64,000 bases of DNA from Acheta domesticus (lineage: Eukaryota; Arthropoda; Insecta; Orthoptera; Gryllidae), in NCBI GenBank assembly GCA_031308135.1, contig JAHLJT010000631.1, forward strand, positions 215,707,773 through 215,771,772, written 5' to 3'. A program made the position numbers and the translations under genes. Shown here piece by piece: positions 24,900 through 37,676 of the stretch. Numbering within the stretch: the stretch's first letter is position 1; each line of letters opens with the position of its first letter. A model generated the notes under the pieces. It saw only the letters and a list, made by a program, of their open reading frames with translations. It was not told the DNA's origin and did no database searches.

Positions 24900-25967
24900 A
24901 GTCGATGCCCACTAGAGGCATGGCTGACGAGAGTTAAAAATGGAATAATTTTGACGTTGCAGTTTCCTTCTGCCTAACAAGAATAAATTCTTCGCGCCTC
25001 AGAATCTATGATACATTGAGTGGCAGTAGAGAGGGAGAATACTTTAAGTGGTTCTACAAAGGCCCTCATTTTCGGTTTCTGAGCTCTGCAAGCCGGTTGA
25101 GCATGGCAAAAATTTCACATATGTGCAAAATTTTCATGTGATGTGGAACGTAATACAATTTGCATAATTTAGAAGTTCCTACGTTGAGGAATAGGAAAAA
25201 AATACAAACCAATTTGCACGAAATCATTTTATTCAACAATTCACTGCATATATTTTCATTGTATATTTTAATAGTCAACAACATACAAGTACTCAAGTTC
25301 AAAATACTAACACAGCAATAGGCACAAAAAAGTGCAACTACCACAAATGTGTATTTTTGAGCACGTAATTCTTTAAACATGGAACAAACTTACTCCATTT
25401 CAATAGTCTTAAAAATTCTCATGTTAAGTATAACAGCATAAAACTATAATTATCTACTTCAATTAGGTAACAATAATATAGCTTTCACATTATAATTAAA
25501 TCACAGACTGATGTGTTGTACTATTAAAGTAAATCTAAATTCAAATACAGAAACATACATACAATTTGTAATTTTTTATTTACACATCAAACTTGTTTTT
25601 TAGATCTCTGCTGATCTGGCAACTAAGAATCCCTCTCAAAAGAGAAACTACTCAAATCTCTAACTACAGAAGAAAAATTAATTTAATTCTTTCCATTTTA
25701 TACCAACTTTGAATTGAGCTGAATTACACTCTCATATTAGTACATAGACATGCAAATAAGAAGTGGAGAGGGATGAGTAAAATTGTTTTGAAAATTAAAT
25801 ATCAATTTAACAATATTTATTTAGTTTTCCCAATAGGCAATCTAAAGTAAATTCCTTTTAAGCACTAACTGACAAGCTGAGAATACTGAGTATGTTATAG
25901 TTCATCAGCTTCAAGTGCATAAGAGCACTTCAAAAACTTCTGAACACATAATGTTCCAAAAATATAA
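24900..25967. other. Intergenic between PA2G4 and the membrane-protein gene
   Basis: AT-rich, with short open frames only. It contains the PA2G4 upstream flank at its left side and the probable 3' region of the next gene at its right side. No motif recognised. Confidence 0.45.
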
Positions 25968-25973
25968 TTTATT
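25968..25973 (-). terminator. Possible poly(A) signal of the membrane-protein gene
   Basis: AATAAA on the minus strand, about 180 bases past the stop codon at 26150-26152. AT-rich context makes chance occurrence possible. Confidence 0.4.
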
Positions 25974-26149
25974 TTATATTAAACACACTGTCAACAAAAA
26001 TGCATTGCAAGGGATTAGACTAACCACAATAAATCTGTGCAAGGTAACTCTTGTTTAAGGTATCTGAACTCTTTAATTTAAATGCTATCAACAAAAGCAA
26101 AGCATCCTCTACATCAGGAACATAACACCTGTAAAGGTATGTCCTCAGT

Positions 26150-29100
26150 CTAGAATTTCACTAAATCTTCTACAATGGAAGATGCAATAGTTTCAGCTTC
26201 CTTTTTTTCTCTGCGACGCTTGAGTTGTCGTTTAATAGCCATAACACCTAAAATTAGGACAATATATTCATTCTTATGAATTGGTTTTAAGAGTGAAGGA
26301 TGACTATTTAGATGCACGTGACTAAAGATATGAAAATAAATACATACACTTGACTGTTTGAAACAAAGTCTTTTTGCTAGCATTGTGTGCCAACTGCAAT
26401 CTCTGTTGTTCTGTAAAACTAAAAACAGATAGAATCAAACAAAAGCCCAACCTCAAACAGAATAAAATAAAATAAATTTTAATCAATTTTCTAGATTATA
26501 GCTGTTATTAGCTAGATTATGATTCTTGCAAGTAAAATTCATGTATCATTAATTAAGATTTCCCTTTCCTGAAATTTGAATTTCCTGCTGGCAGGTGCAA
26601 ATAAAGTTACAATTGGTTTTGTTAATTTTCATTCATTTTTCAAAAGAGTTCTAAAAAATTACTAATGGGCCATTTCCAAAATTTACCTTGAAAAATCATT
26701 ACAAATGTGCTTTTTGCAACTTACAGGTTTTCTGTTCACAAGAAAGTCATGTTTCCATGTACACCATTAAATAAAATAAAGAAAAATAAAGCAATTACAA
26801 AAATTATTTTTATACATTTAACAGAAATCAAAAGCACTGGAAATTTAATAACAATCTGTTACCTCATTTTTGCAACTTTCCTTTACTGTTAATTCATATG
26901 ATGACAAAATCACTCTAAAGAATTAATTGGAAAGATTAACAATGATTTAATATGAATAAGAATTATGACTTCAAAGATGACAATTTCAAAATATCATAGG
27001 CAGAAACTCACATTCATTTTAGAAGAATTTTGAAAATATACTAATCCTTCGAAAACGTCTCAAGCACATTAAATCAATTTTACCTTACTTATTTAATACT
27101 CTGAATGGTCACAAAAAGATAACTTTCAATTCAACTGTACATTAACATATATTTTATGCACTACCTGAAAGAATGTTTACACTATTATGCACTAGCCCAT
27201 GAACATAATTTATTTGGAAACATCATCAGCAGGTCACATCCTGTTGGTGCAACATTTTTATAATTTACAAATTTTTATCATGAAAATAATATCCTGTAAT
27301 ACAACCATCTCATAGCTTTCGTACCACATTCCTTTCTCTATTAATAATAGAATTAAGTTTTCAACACTTATATTTAATTAATATATCTAAATTACTTTTA
27401 AAGACATATTCTCATTGCAAGATAAAAAGTCATGGTCATCAAGCCAACATTCCACCAAATCAAACAGGATGTCAATAAAAGCAAAGTTTATTTGAACATA
27501 TTCAACTCTTTATGGTTTCTTATCCTAATTTAAATCGTACAAAACCTGTTTCCTTTAAACTCAATATTTCACCACATGGCAGGTTAATACAAGCAAACAA
27601 ATTTTAAGTTTAAAACAAACATATGATGTATTTTTCAAAGTTTATAAGACACATTTTACAATATATTAACAGATGTGATCCATGTAGAGCATTTGAAAGA
27701 ATTTGTGCTGCATTTTGAAAACACTATCACATACAGTTATGGTGACTATTTCACTCATGTCTGTCCGTGTCGTAAGTAGCCAATGGTAAGCCTGGATATA
27801 TTCAAATTAAACCAATCCCAGATGTTTATCGCCATCAGCTTGTTTACCTTTTTTTTTATCGCTGTAAAACCTTTGTTTACCTTTTTAAGATAACAATAGC
27901 AATTGTTTCACGTCCAAAATAGCTCTTGTGCATCAATATAATATTAAAATGTGTGGTTTTCGTAATGTTTAAAACTCTGAAATAGAATCTATTATTAAAG
28001 ATTCAGTGCCGAGAAACAGCAAAAGGAACAGAAAAAGTGTGTAAAAGAAATTTCAAGAATTTTGTCAAGACAGAAAATACAAATGGACGGCACAAACTAC
28101 AAATGAAGAAATTACACATGTTTTAGGCAATTAATATACGAAGATTAGATTGTGAAGAGTACAAAGAATATGCCATCAAAACTATGTGGAACGTTACAAC
28201 CAAAATTATTCAGGAAAATGTTTTAATGAGTACACACGTGTGTTCAATCCATTCGAAATTGACGAATTCCGCTGCTAATTCATCTTGTACATCTTCCATT
28301 TCAAATACTTCTATGGAAGACCAAGACTTGGAAAACAACTTCCTAACCTTTAATGATTGTGCTTTTAATAAATGTACTTGTCAGTAGCCTTGTTGTAATT
28401 GTTTTCCGAAAGTTTTATTACCATAAAATTGAAACATATTTGAAATCATTTTCTGCATTAAACTGTTATTCAAATGTTACTTGATTATAAGTTATTTCAG
28501 GAGGCAGTGATAAGTCGGAACTGAATGAAAGGTTTTCATTTTTTGGTTGTAATTTCGAGTAATATTTCCCTTTTTCGTAATTCCTGTGATTTAAATTATC
28601 CTTTCAAATCATGTAATGTGTTTATTCGTGAAATAGTCACACTAAATATCACTCAAAGTGCTGTGCTAGCCGGTAAATTCACTCCTCGCTACGCGAGTCG
28701 TGAATTTACCGGCTAGCACAGCACTTCTCGTGATATTACTTATGATAATTTTTGCTTCTATTGATTATCCTTGTTGCTTTACGGCATATTGAAAATTCTT
28801 CCTAGGCTACAATATTCATAAGTATATATTCACACACATTTAAGGTGCTTCAAAAAGTAAAGAGTAAAGCCCGACCCCCAAAATACTATTCTACTACTAC
28901 TCATCTACTTGTGAACAGTAAGCAGAAGTGGATCTACACATTTACTTAGAGAAGGGGGTCACTGTCATGCCATGGATCATCATCATCATCATCATCATCA
29001 TCATGGTTTAGCCCGTGGGATTATTCCCATATAATGTGCAACATGTCATGATTCACTAAATAAAATATTAGATAATTGGTAAATTTAGATAAGATATCTA

Positions 29101-32100
29101 ATTTTGCCAATTTATAAGATGTAATAGTTCAATTCATTTATTTAATTCATGAATTACTGGAGATGCATTTCCCTAATTCTCAAGTTTAGTTTACTCTTCT
29201 TGTTCCCATATACTATTAATTATTTTCAAAATATTTTTCACTAGTGTGTGTATGTATGTGTGTGGAAGGGGGGATGTGCCTTGTGACCCTCTCCTCCCTG
29301 GATCCACCACTAACAAGTCTTTTCTGAATGCCAAACACCCATCCAATAAAGCTAAAGATGACTTTGGAAACTGCCTGTGCTGCTAGAACAGTCTGCATCC
29401 TTTACCATACTCTGTCTCACACAACGGTCACTTGCTTGGGTGCTGTGAACAGAAGATTGGTGCTTCTAAAATACATCACCAATATGAGCCTTTTAACACA
29501 TTCACCAAGTCCTTAGTTAATAATTGCAGAATAAATTGATAAATGATGGCCCAACCATTTAAGAATCTGTTTTGATATAAGACTACAAAACTCTCTGATT
29601 TCCCAGCTGTCAAGAGAGATGTAGTTTTCCAAATCTCTAAAATGAAATGTACGTGTAAACTTGAAATAAACTTTTAAAATTTGACAATGTACCAAAAATT
29701 CATATTCAATCACTGAAAGAAAATTGAAATGAAAATGTGAAATATATTTTCTAATATTGGGAGATTTTAACAAAAATTATTCAAGCACTGGTACAGACTT
29801 TTTTGAAGCACCCTTTCTTTTTAAAAGCTAATGGATACAAAGTTGCAAATTCAAATACAAATATCAAACAGTCTTGTTTTCTAATATAAAGCAGTCTCTA
29901 AAAATACTGAGTATTGTAAGTTTTCACACATTAGACGGAAAACTTCATAACACAAGTATAACTTCACCCAATGATGGAACTGCAAAAGAACTTGGCAATT
30001 AAGATACACACAACAACAACAAAAAATGAGTTTACCTGGCTGGAATCAAACAATTTGCTCATATCAGGTAATGCAAGAAAACTATCACAATAATCCCATT
30101 TCCTCTCTTCTACAAAATACTTCAATAAAACAGTATTCTGTATTTACATAAAGAATATCCTGACACTTAGTTCAAATTTCAAAAGCCACTTACTTATGTA
30201 CGTTGAGAGGATGTAACTGTTCAGCTTCTCGCTGACGAACACGATTGCGTAAAGCACGTAATTCAGCTAGTACAGCATCACGAGCAGGAAAGAGGACAGC
30301 ATTAAGAAGGTCTTGTCGACGGTGACCTACTCTGCAGGTCAGGTGACGTACAGCAACACTGGCAGGCTGTTGACATGTGCCACGTTGAAATGGTAAAATT
30401 CATGCATGAAAGTTCAGATTAATAAGATGAGAATTAAAGGAACATTTCTTACAGCCCAAAACAGTTGCAATGAAAAAAATCCCCATAATGCAGCATTCAA
30501 AAGTACTAGAGCTGGAACATCTTCAGGAACTTTAACATGCATTGTAATAGTACGTCGTAACACACGTGCAGGGAATATGTAAAGAAAAGCAGCAGACCTA
30601 AAAGAAAGCAAAGACTAGTGCAAAAACAAATAAATGTAAACATGTTATGCAGATGTACAACACATCTCAATAATTAACAAAATCTACAGTACACTATTGT
30701 ACAGAAATATACGATGATCTAATACATAATATGTTATGAACATAAATATTTTCTGTGAAATTTAATTTACTGTCATACCACAAGTATCATTTAATCACAT
30801 TTATTGAAATGATGAGCACTAGTAAAATCCATATTTTGTGATTCCGAATGAAATGTTATTCAGTTCAAAGCGTATTGCAAATTTCTTTTAATTCCTTTTT
30901 TGACGAAGTTTTTTATTATCTGTATAATTTGCATTGCAAATTGTAGGGGAACTTACATTTTCCAAAATAAAATTTACACTACACACATTTACTTCCTGCT
31001 TTTTGACACTAGGAATGAGCAGCAACAGTATTTGTCATTTATCTGCCTATAAATTCATTCTAAGATCTTTTCCTAGTAAAACTCATACGTTTAGTAAAAT
31101 CACAAAACTGAATACCACAAAGGCCTCAAATACATTAACAAATCATTTTTATTCTTCTTAAAAAATCATAGGCTTGTTCCTGGACTAGTGGGCATTTTCC
31201 CTGAAATTGTGTATCTCTTGATTGCAATATTTCTGCCATGCATTTTCAAAAAAATATGTTGATTACACTCCCCTACTCCATGGAATTATTATCTTCCCAG
31301 TAATACATACAGATAACATATTACTCCTATGTTCTAATTTATTTCCTTAGCTAGAAAAGTTTAGCAAGCAATTTTCCTCAAAAATAGGACTTTGAAATGT
31401 TATTTAATAATGCTTGTATGCATTCATTTCATACGTGTACATTAGGTTTCCATTTCTTGAAATTGGACTTCTTGTTTTCAAGTCTCATCTCAGGTACTTA
31501 TTTTTGGAGTAATTGATGCCCTTTGGTAATTTGCTATTTGTCTTCTTTTTCTGCTAATCTTAATTTTATGTTGTAGAAATATAGAATATTGAACTTCCTG
31601 AAGTTGTACTGGTTGATGTTGGACCAATTTACAGATATTACAATATCTTTGGGAAATGTAATTCTCTTTGTTTTGTAAATTAAAGGGTGCTAGTTTCAAA
31701 ATAGAGCGGGCTTTAGCAAATTCAAAGAAAAGCAGCAATAAATAAATTTCAGTTATCAATACTGCATGGTCGGCTCAGATATTTATCCTGTATTTCTATA
31801 TCTAATATACTCTTTAGCAAGGCCTCTGAGCAAGAATCCAGGCCTAGGTACAAAGACAGGCTGTTATAAAAATTCTACAGACATATAGTACATTGTTATT
31901 TCTTGCAATCAATGATACTGATACATTTAGACGTGACTTATATCCTCTGGCACTATTGTTCACAAGGCTTGGTCCATTTTCTTATATTTGCATCACATAA
32001 TACACAGTAACCCATACATGACTTTTAATTTGAAAATAAATTAACTTGTAAAATAGGAAAGATATTATACACTCAAAATCGAATGAATTAAATACAGTCA

Positions 32101-34791
32101 AATCTGGTAATAGTGAATGTCTAGGGACTAACATGTTTGGTTCACTATAACAGATTACGTCAAAATTAAATAGAATTTCTCCACAATGATTGATTTTATT
32201 AATATAGATATACAGCAAAATACATTAACAGCATGAACTGAAAATTTTAATATTTTTATCTGTTCTTTAGAAAATTAATTATTTACAATTATTTGCTTCA
32301 TATATTTTCCATTAGTAATGTCTCTAGTTCCTTCCTTAGAGTTCATGCTCTCTCCACACTTGATTCTGCATTGTCCTCTGTCTCCATGCAGTCTTGACAC
32401 CCTTCAATAACACTATGGGAACACTGTCCAACCCTCCGAAGGCCCTTTTACTCGCCTAATAATACACGAGATTAATTTCCAGAACTTATTTTCTATGTAC
32501 ATTATACCAGAGGTTCAGAGTTTACTACAACCAAATCATCTTATAATATAAGTGAAATGGGATCAGTGACTTAAGTTCACTATACCTGAGGGTTAACTAT
32601 TTCCACGTTCATTACAACCACAATTGACTGTAAATGTTCAAATTTTGATACAAATTATGGGATGTGTTGGGTTTCATATGTCCCCTCCAAGGGCCCTGGA
32701 GTGATGTGCTGACTGCGCCTCTCTCTTCTGGCCTGCTGTTTAGTTTCATCCTCTAATGTGTAACATATTAAGAGTAGATGATGGTTTTTAAATATTTAAA
32801 AGAAACCACAAATACAAAACCCTGTAAGTATACTTCCCCAGCCTTGCATTAAAAAGATTTAAGACAAAATAAAGAAAAGTATTTTGCAGCTTATACAGGT
32901 TCTAAAGGTATAAAACAGATCAAGGAATCATTCCTCATAATTGTGTGTAACTCAGTAACAATGCATTTCAGGCCCTTGGTAGTAGTTTTTTTTGTCCCAG
33001 TTGGAATGTTTTATGGGCACACAAGTATTGGAAGAACAGGTGGGAAAGCAAAGAAGAACAAGAGAAGGAGGACAGGTGGGGAAATTATGCAAACATTTAT
33101 GGGGACAGGTGGAGGACAATTGGGGAATATGTAGGGAAATGAAGCAGAAAAGGTGGGGCTTGAATTATGTTTCTTAAGCAGTAGTCTACAAAATGAGACC
33201 TTTTTGAACCTTCTATAACATTTTGAAGATTAAATTCTACTCCTCGCACAGTATCAGGCCTACACTGTTCAAATGTTTAGTTCAGGGCCACGCCATTTGA
33301 AATTGGGTTCTGCTATAAAGCTATTTGCACTTTTAAAACCATTATTTATAAAGGGCAGAGTTTTTGTGCGAGTCAAGTTAGTTTCAATTATTAATATAAA
33401 CAAAACTGTCCTTATTATTTACATTTCTTCCATTCCAAAGGGGAAATTATCTTCATGTCCTTTGTTCTTCTCCAAAAATTCATTTTCAAATTTATTTTAT
33501 TTGAAAAGAACAGTCCAAACTGTATGTGATTTATGAGGTTTCTCCAAGTACAATATTTCATTCATCAATAAATCTAATCTTATCATTTATGTATTTCTTA
33601 TAAACAATTTTACCAGTTACATTTGTTTTTTAGCTGAAGAACATTAATAATTAATATTTCAATAGTATGTGCATTTGTTAACACATTTTTAATTCAAATG
33701 TGAAATTAATAGCATTTCTTTAATGGTGTAGATAAGCCTTTGTGCTTTCTTAAACTATGTTACACTGGAAATTATCAATTTTCATTAAATCTTACCTCAA
33801 AATAGTTAAAAAAATGCAACTTACCAACAGATACAGTACAGCATGAAGAAAAGATATGAAATGTACTTCACTGAATAGGTTCTCAGCGATCTCTTAGAAT
33901 TTAATATACAAAATATTCGAGTAGTTTCAGCACATAAAGAACTCACATTGATAAGAAGTGCACAAACGAGACCCAATAACACACACCTGAAAAAGAAATG
34001 TTAAGTATATACAAAAAATTCAATTTTTTAGTTTTTACATACTATGTGAGAGTCAATCATGGTTAATTTATTGGAAAGATACCTTAATGAATAGGTGCTT
34101 GAGAAAAATAAGAAAAAGCAGAGTCTTGTAAAAAATTCAATATTGAAACCATCTTTACTCCATGTCAACCATACACTATGGGCACTCAAAGCACAGAAAA
34201 GGATAAAAGAAATGTGAGATGACTTGGAACTCTATCTTCACTAACAAAGGCTTTTTCATTCAGAAACACATTGAATGCATTTTGTAAGCTGTCCAAATTG
34301 TAGTCCAACATAAGTTTTCCAACACAACTAGGTATACTTGCAGCACAGAGTCCAACATACCACAAAGCTTCTAACAAATATGATCTATTTATTTCTGCCA
34401 ACTCCATTCGTCTCAGGAGTCCCTGCAAATTACATCCCATTCTTACAAAACATTCCCTCTGTTATAAAAAATAATGCAGATCATTGGAATTCAATGTTTA
34501 CCTGCAGACACTTAGCATAAAGTAGGTAAATAAATATAAATGCAATAAAATACGTAAAGACTATAGGAACAATATTGATTCCTTCTCCATAAGGACAATA
34601 CACATTATTTCTCTTCACAATTCTTGCATATGGGGGAAATGTTCACCAACGGAGGTTATAATAGTTTCCATGAACGGAATTACAACTCCCATTTCTTTGT
34701 TAGTTATTCCACCGTACAACATATTTGAGTAATAATACAGATAATCTATTTGGAGTCTTCCGAAATACTTTTCCACGAAAATGAAGAGATA
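26150..34791 (-). CDS. Multi-pass membrane protein, TLC-like (tentative); 5' end unresolved
   Basis: Seven exons with matching phases: 34502-34791, 34083-34422, 33825-33986, 30453-30597, 30194-30366, 26348-26418 and 26150-26247, stop at 26150-26152. I do not recognise the family with certainty. Several hydrophobic helices are visible: NIVPIVFTYFIAFIFIYLLY, LEALWYVGLCAASI, FFTRLCFFLFF, VLLGLVCALLINVSS, YISYLFFMLYCICW and LVLLNAALWGFFSLQLFW. A basic, charged tail follows (AELRALRNRVRQREAEQ, then IKRQLKRRREKKEAE). Helix layout resembles TRAM/LAG1/CLN8 (TLC) proteins, but no His-His or Asp active-site pair is seen. Exon 1 needs one more base near 34635 (a run of five Cs) and exon 2 one more near 34205 to keep frame. 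Both corrections also make the splice phases agree. From the first visible exon the product would be about 426 residues. The start codon is unresolved: an ATG at 34720-34722 is possible, but coding-like sequence extends upstream to a splice acceptor. Confidence 0.75.
28643..28738. repeat. Near-perfect hairpin / MITE core
   Basis: Left arm 28657-28682 and right arm 28700-28725 are exact 26 bp inverted copies (AGTGCTGTGCTAGCCGG.. / ..CCGGCTAGCACAGCACT) around a 17 base loop. AATATCAC and GTGATATT extend the pairing outside the arms. Such perfection suggests a recent insertion or selection for structure. No target duplication was identified. Confidence 0.85.
28978..29004. repeat. (CAT)n microsatellite
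   Basis: Nine tandem CAT triplets within an intron. Confidence 0.9.
30598..33824 (-). other. Intron of the membrane-protein gene
   Basis: A 3.23 kb intron between the third and fourth visible exons. It contains the pogo-like element at 32095-32630 and a purine-rich GGTGGGGA-like stretch at about 33040-33150. No coding signal otherwise. Confidence 0.7.
32095..32630. mobile_element. pogo/Tigger-like short element, 536 bp
   Basis: Left end CAGTCAAATCTGGTAATAGT and right end read inwards CAGTCAATTGTGGTTGTAAT agree at about three quarters of positions. TA flanks both sides (32093-32094 and 32631-32632). It lacks a transposase and its end sequence differs from that of the 16827-18438 element, so it is a separate family. 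Confidence 0.6.
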
Positions 34792-35129
34792 CTAGTAAAA
34801 ACTTGATTTAAATATTATTCTTCCGCAAAACAATCCAGATCTGATCACCTAACATTACAAAGGTTATAAATTGTTACATAGAAATAACTGATCGGCCTTT
34901 ACAACAAAAACAAATTGAAAATGTTATTTACGTAAACATTACCTACTCTGCGATGCAATTCACAATACGTTATTACATTTTATGGGAGATTGAAACAATT
35001 ACTGACTACACAGGCAGACATATCTTGTTGTTTTTTATCACAAGATATTCATTTCATTCGCATATCTTTCACGAAAGAAAGGAAATCATGATGCAGAAAC
35101 TTGATCTGTCACACTGACATTTCCAGATC

Positions 35130-35320
35130 GTGCCACTATAATAAATAGCTCCACCCCGCCTCCGCCACACAACAAACTGATACAACGCATTCGGCAAACC
35201 CCGGCAGGCCCTCACGTACGAGCTGCACAGTACGAACTTCTGGTTTGGGCCAATGCGCCATCAAGTGACAAAAAGAAGAACTGTTTCTCGCGCGCCACGC
35301 GCACATCATCGTAGCATGCA
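35130..35320 (-). promoter_or_regulatory. GC-rich patch, possible promoter of the membrane-protein gene
   Basis: A locally GC- and CpG-rich stretch (with CTCGCGCGCCACGCGC near 35287) in AT-rich surroundings, about 350 bases upstream of the first visible exon on the minus strand. A GTGAGG donor-like site occurs at about 35214. An ATG-led frame (MAHWPKPEVRTVQLV) precedes it, but its phase does not fit the next exon. It could be a 5' exon or promoter; unproven. Confidence 0.3.
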
Positions 35321-35618
35321 AGTCAATCAATACTGTAATCACTAGAAAAATAATATTTTGTAACATAAATAATACTTAGAGTCCAAATTTTTGTGTAATT
35401 ATGCACATATTTTTGTCTGTGTATTCAGCTCCCAAAATTGCAATCTTGGCTAATCATGGCAATCCTAATACATTATCCAAAGGTATTCCCGGATAACACG
35501 ATAAAAAGTTTCCTAAAACCAAATGATATATGAATAGTTAAGCTATGACTCTAGCATAAATATTTTTGAAGGGTTTCTTAGCCCTCCCCCTCTCACCCTC
35601 TACAGCCGAAAACATGCT

Positions 35619-36852
35619 TTTACTTTCTCGCTCTTCCGAAGGTAGGCAACTTCGCAAGAAGAGAAAGTATAGTAATCGTGCACAAGAAAACGGGGGAATT
35701 TCGGCAGAAAAACTCTTATTGCAGGCCCCTGGTAACGAAAAAGTGAATAAATCCTGCTCCTATGTATAGTAAATTACTTCCTCTTAGGGACCCCACACAC
35801 GAACGGGATTTCCTCAAGACTTGGCCCAAACAGTCCAAGCCTCAGGAATTTCCCAACTTGTGTGTCAGTTTCCTTGAGGGCGCGGAGGAGGTAAGAGGCC
35901 GAAAAATCCCAAACCAAATTCATTTTTTGGCCTTGAGTCTTACGAAAATGGCGTTTGAGTGTTTCTGAAAAGTCGAAATTTCGAGCTAGTTTTCACAGAA
36001 AACGGTTGAGTTCTCGAGAAACTTTACTTGACATTATTTAAAGAACTTGTACTCATAAAAATAATAATGTGAACAAATTGCTACTAATGTTAATATTACC
36101 GACGTGAGAGACAAGTCAAAGAAATTAAATTTTTGTATTTTTTTAAGAAACGAAGTAATAGAGCAATATGGCGTTTGTCATTTCATAGAGTACATTTAGC
36201 ACTATCTTTACCAAAGGTTTAAAGAAAAATATTGGAGCCGTTTTTGAAATCTTGTTCGAGTAATTTTTTAAAATTGCAAATATTTAGCGCAATGTTGCCA
36301 GAAAACTACTATTGTAAATGACCTTAATGAAAGAACTCACTATGGAAAACAAATTTCATTTGAAGGAAAAATCTCTATCTTCAATTTTGTAGTTGTAGGA
36401 AGACGCCGAAAAAATTCAATTTTGCAGTTTTCGAAAATTCAGTTAACCGTGAAATTCGGACCTATGACACCTTTATAAGCATATTTTACTCTAGTCTTAC
36501 AAGAAATTTAAAGAAAAAAAATTAGAGCTGTTTTTGAGAAAATGTCTGGGGGATTTCATGGAAAGTCCCCCCCAAGTTTTGAAGAAAGTTTCTGAAAATT
36601 GCGGCGCCTCGAGTGGAACCAGATCGACCGGGGAATATCCATTTTGGAAGAAATCGCACTTATGGTTTAGGCGCAGGTATTGTTCACAGACTGACGGACG
36701 GATATTTTTTTGGAAAAAAAAATCGGTGTCAGTTGACTCCAAAACGTGGATTTCTGTTAAAATCTCGAAATCGATTTTCCGCAGCATTACATAACTTTTC
36801 CTATATTACGTAACTTATTTTGTATATTAGTATGTATACGGGAAAGTAAAAA
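35619..36852. repeat. Palindrome-ended repeat family, copy e (inverted pair)
   Basis: Begins in forward orientation with an altered hairpin head (35623-35667), then the conserved GAATTTCGGCAGAAAA and TAACGAAAAAGTG, and breaks near 35765. From about 35905 to 36852 the family runs in reverse, with modules, the CGGACGG remnant near 36693-36700, and the reversed head GTATACGGGAAAGTAAA. The two outer ends are thus inverted relative to each other. Confidence 0.7.
35623..35667 (+). repeat. Variant hairpin head of copy e
   Basis: Sequence CTTTCTCGCTCTTCCGAAG and CTTCGCAAGAAGAGAAAG pair into a stem of about 16 bp with a bulge and two mismatches, around an 8 base loop. It occupies exactly the position of the CTTTCCCGTATACGTACG palindrome of other copies but differs in sequence, keeping only the CTTTC/GAAAG base. 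Confidence 0.7.
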
Positions 36853-37183
36853 TCAATGTTTGTTCGTATTTTATGCGCTGCCATCCGATTGCATCATCAT
36901 GATCTGATCATCCGATTGCAATAAAACTTTGTCATCTTATTGCTTTCACTTGCACAAATAATAGGGGGATAGTACAATGGGCATATGTGCATGTCTGTTG
37001 CACATTGACGCAAAATGGGTGCGTTATTGATGATTTAATGCGTTTATGCTGACTCAAGCGCCCCTGAACCGATGCTCCACGCTACCCGCCTCACCCTCAA
37101 GTATTACGCGCGTCTTCGCTGCATATTCTGCCCTTGAGATTGCGAAATATCTGCCGACATTATTACTTGAACGTTATCTCAGA
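36853..37183. other. No gene recognised
   Basis: Short stretch with a duplicated CATCCGATTGCA motif near 36890-36920. Nothing else seen. Confidence 0.5.
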
Positions 37184-37425
37184 CAAGTAAATCAAATTTC
37201 TCGAAGACTGTCAAAGTGAATGTACGCCCAAACTTGAGGAAGAACATTTTAACAATAGGATACTTGACAACCATGTATAAACCAGAACCCAGAACAAACC
37301 CATACTCGCGAGAAACTGTTTCATCTATTACAATTTATTGCAGAGCGCAGCATAAAACGTGATTGACAATCAGATGACCAGTAGCCTGTGAAGTGTAATA
37401 CATTGCAAAAGCAAAGTTTTGCCGC
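37184..37425. repeat. Dispersed ~230 bp repeat, copy 2
   Basis: Direct-orientation homologue of 1-230, with the same start AGTAAATCAAATTTCTC and the shared CCAGTAGCCTGTGA near its end. Confidence 0.6.
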
Positions 37426-37676
37426 GTCCACTAGTTATCAACATTTTATTATAATATTTACTAATATTTAAACAAAACTTTTTTCAGGGTACTTAACACC
37501 CAAGAGATGAGGAAAGAGGATGGCCATCAGTCAATCGCAGGCTTATGACCACCAGTAATCGTATTTTTAAAATTATCTAATTCTGTAATGAAATATGTAA
37601 AAATAAACTACAGGGAATACATACCAAAACTTTACCTTTTCCAGATGTTATTACTTAACACTTACTCAGAAAAAAA

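Larger units (their letters stand above)
26419..30193 (-). other. Intron of the membrane-protein gene
   Basis: A 3.78 kb intron between the fifth and sixth visible exons. It holds the 28.65-28.74 kb hairpin and a (CAT)n run, and an open frame at 28184-28387 (plus) with no recognised similarity. The rest is AT-rich and featureless. Confidence 0.7.

Noticed and set aside
35136..35366. First coding exon of the membrane-protein gene (frame with MLQNIIFLVITVLIDL)
   Set aside because: The possible splice donor is in the wrong phase for the exon starting at 34791, and no intermediate exon could be supported; left as possible promoter or 5' exon.
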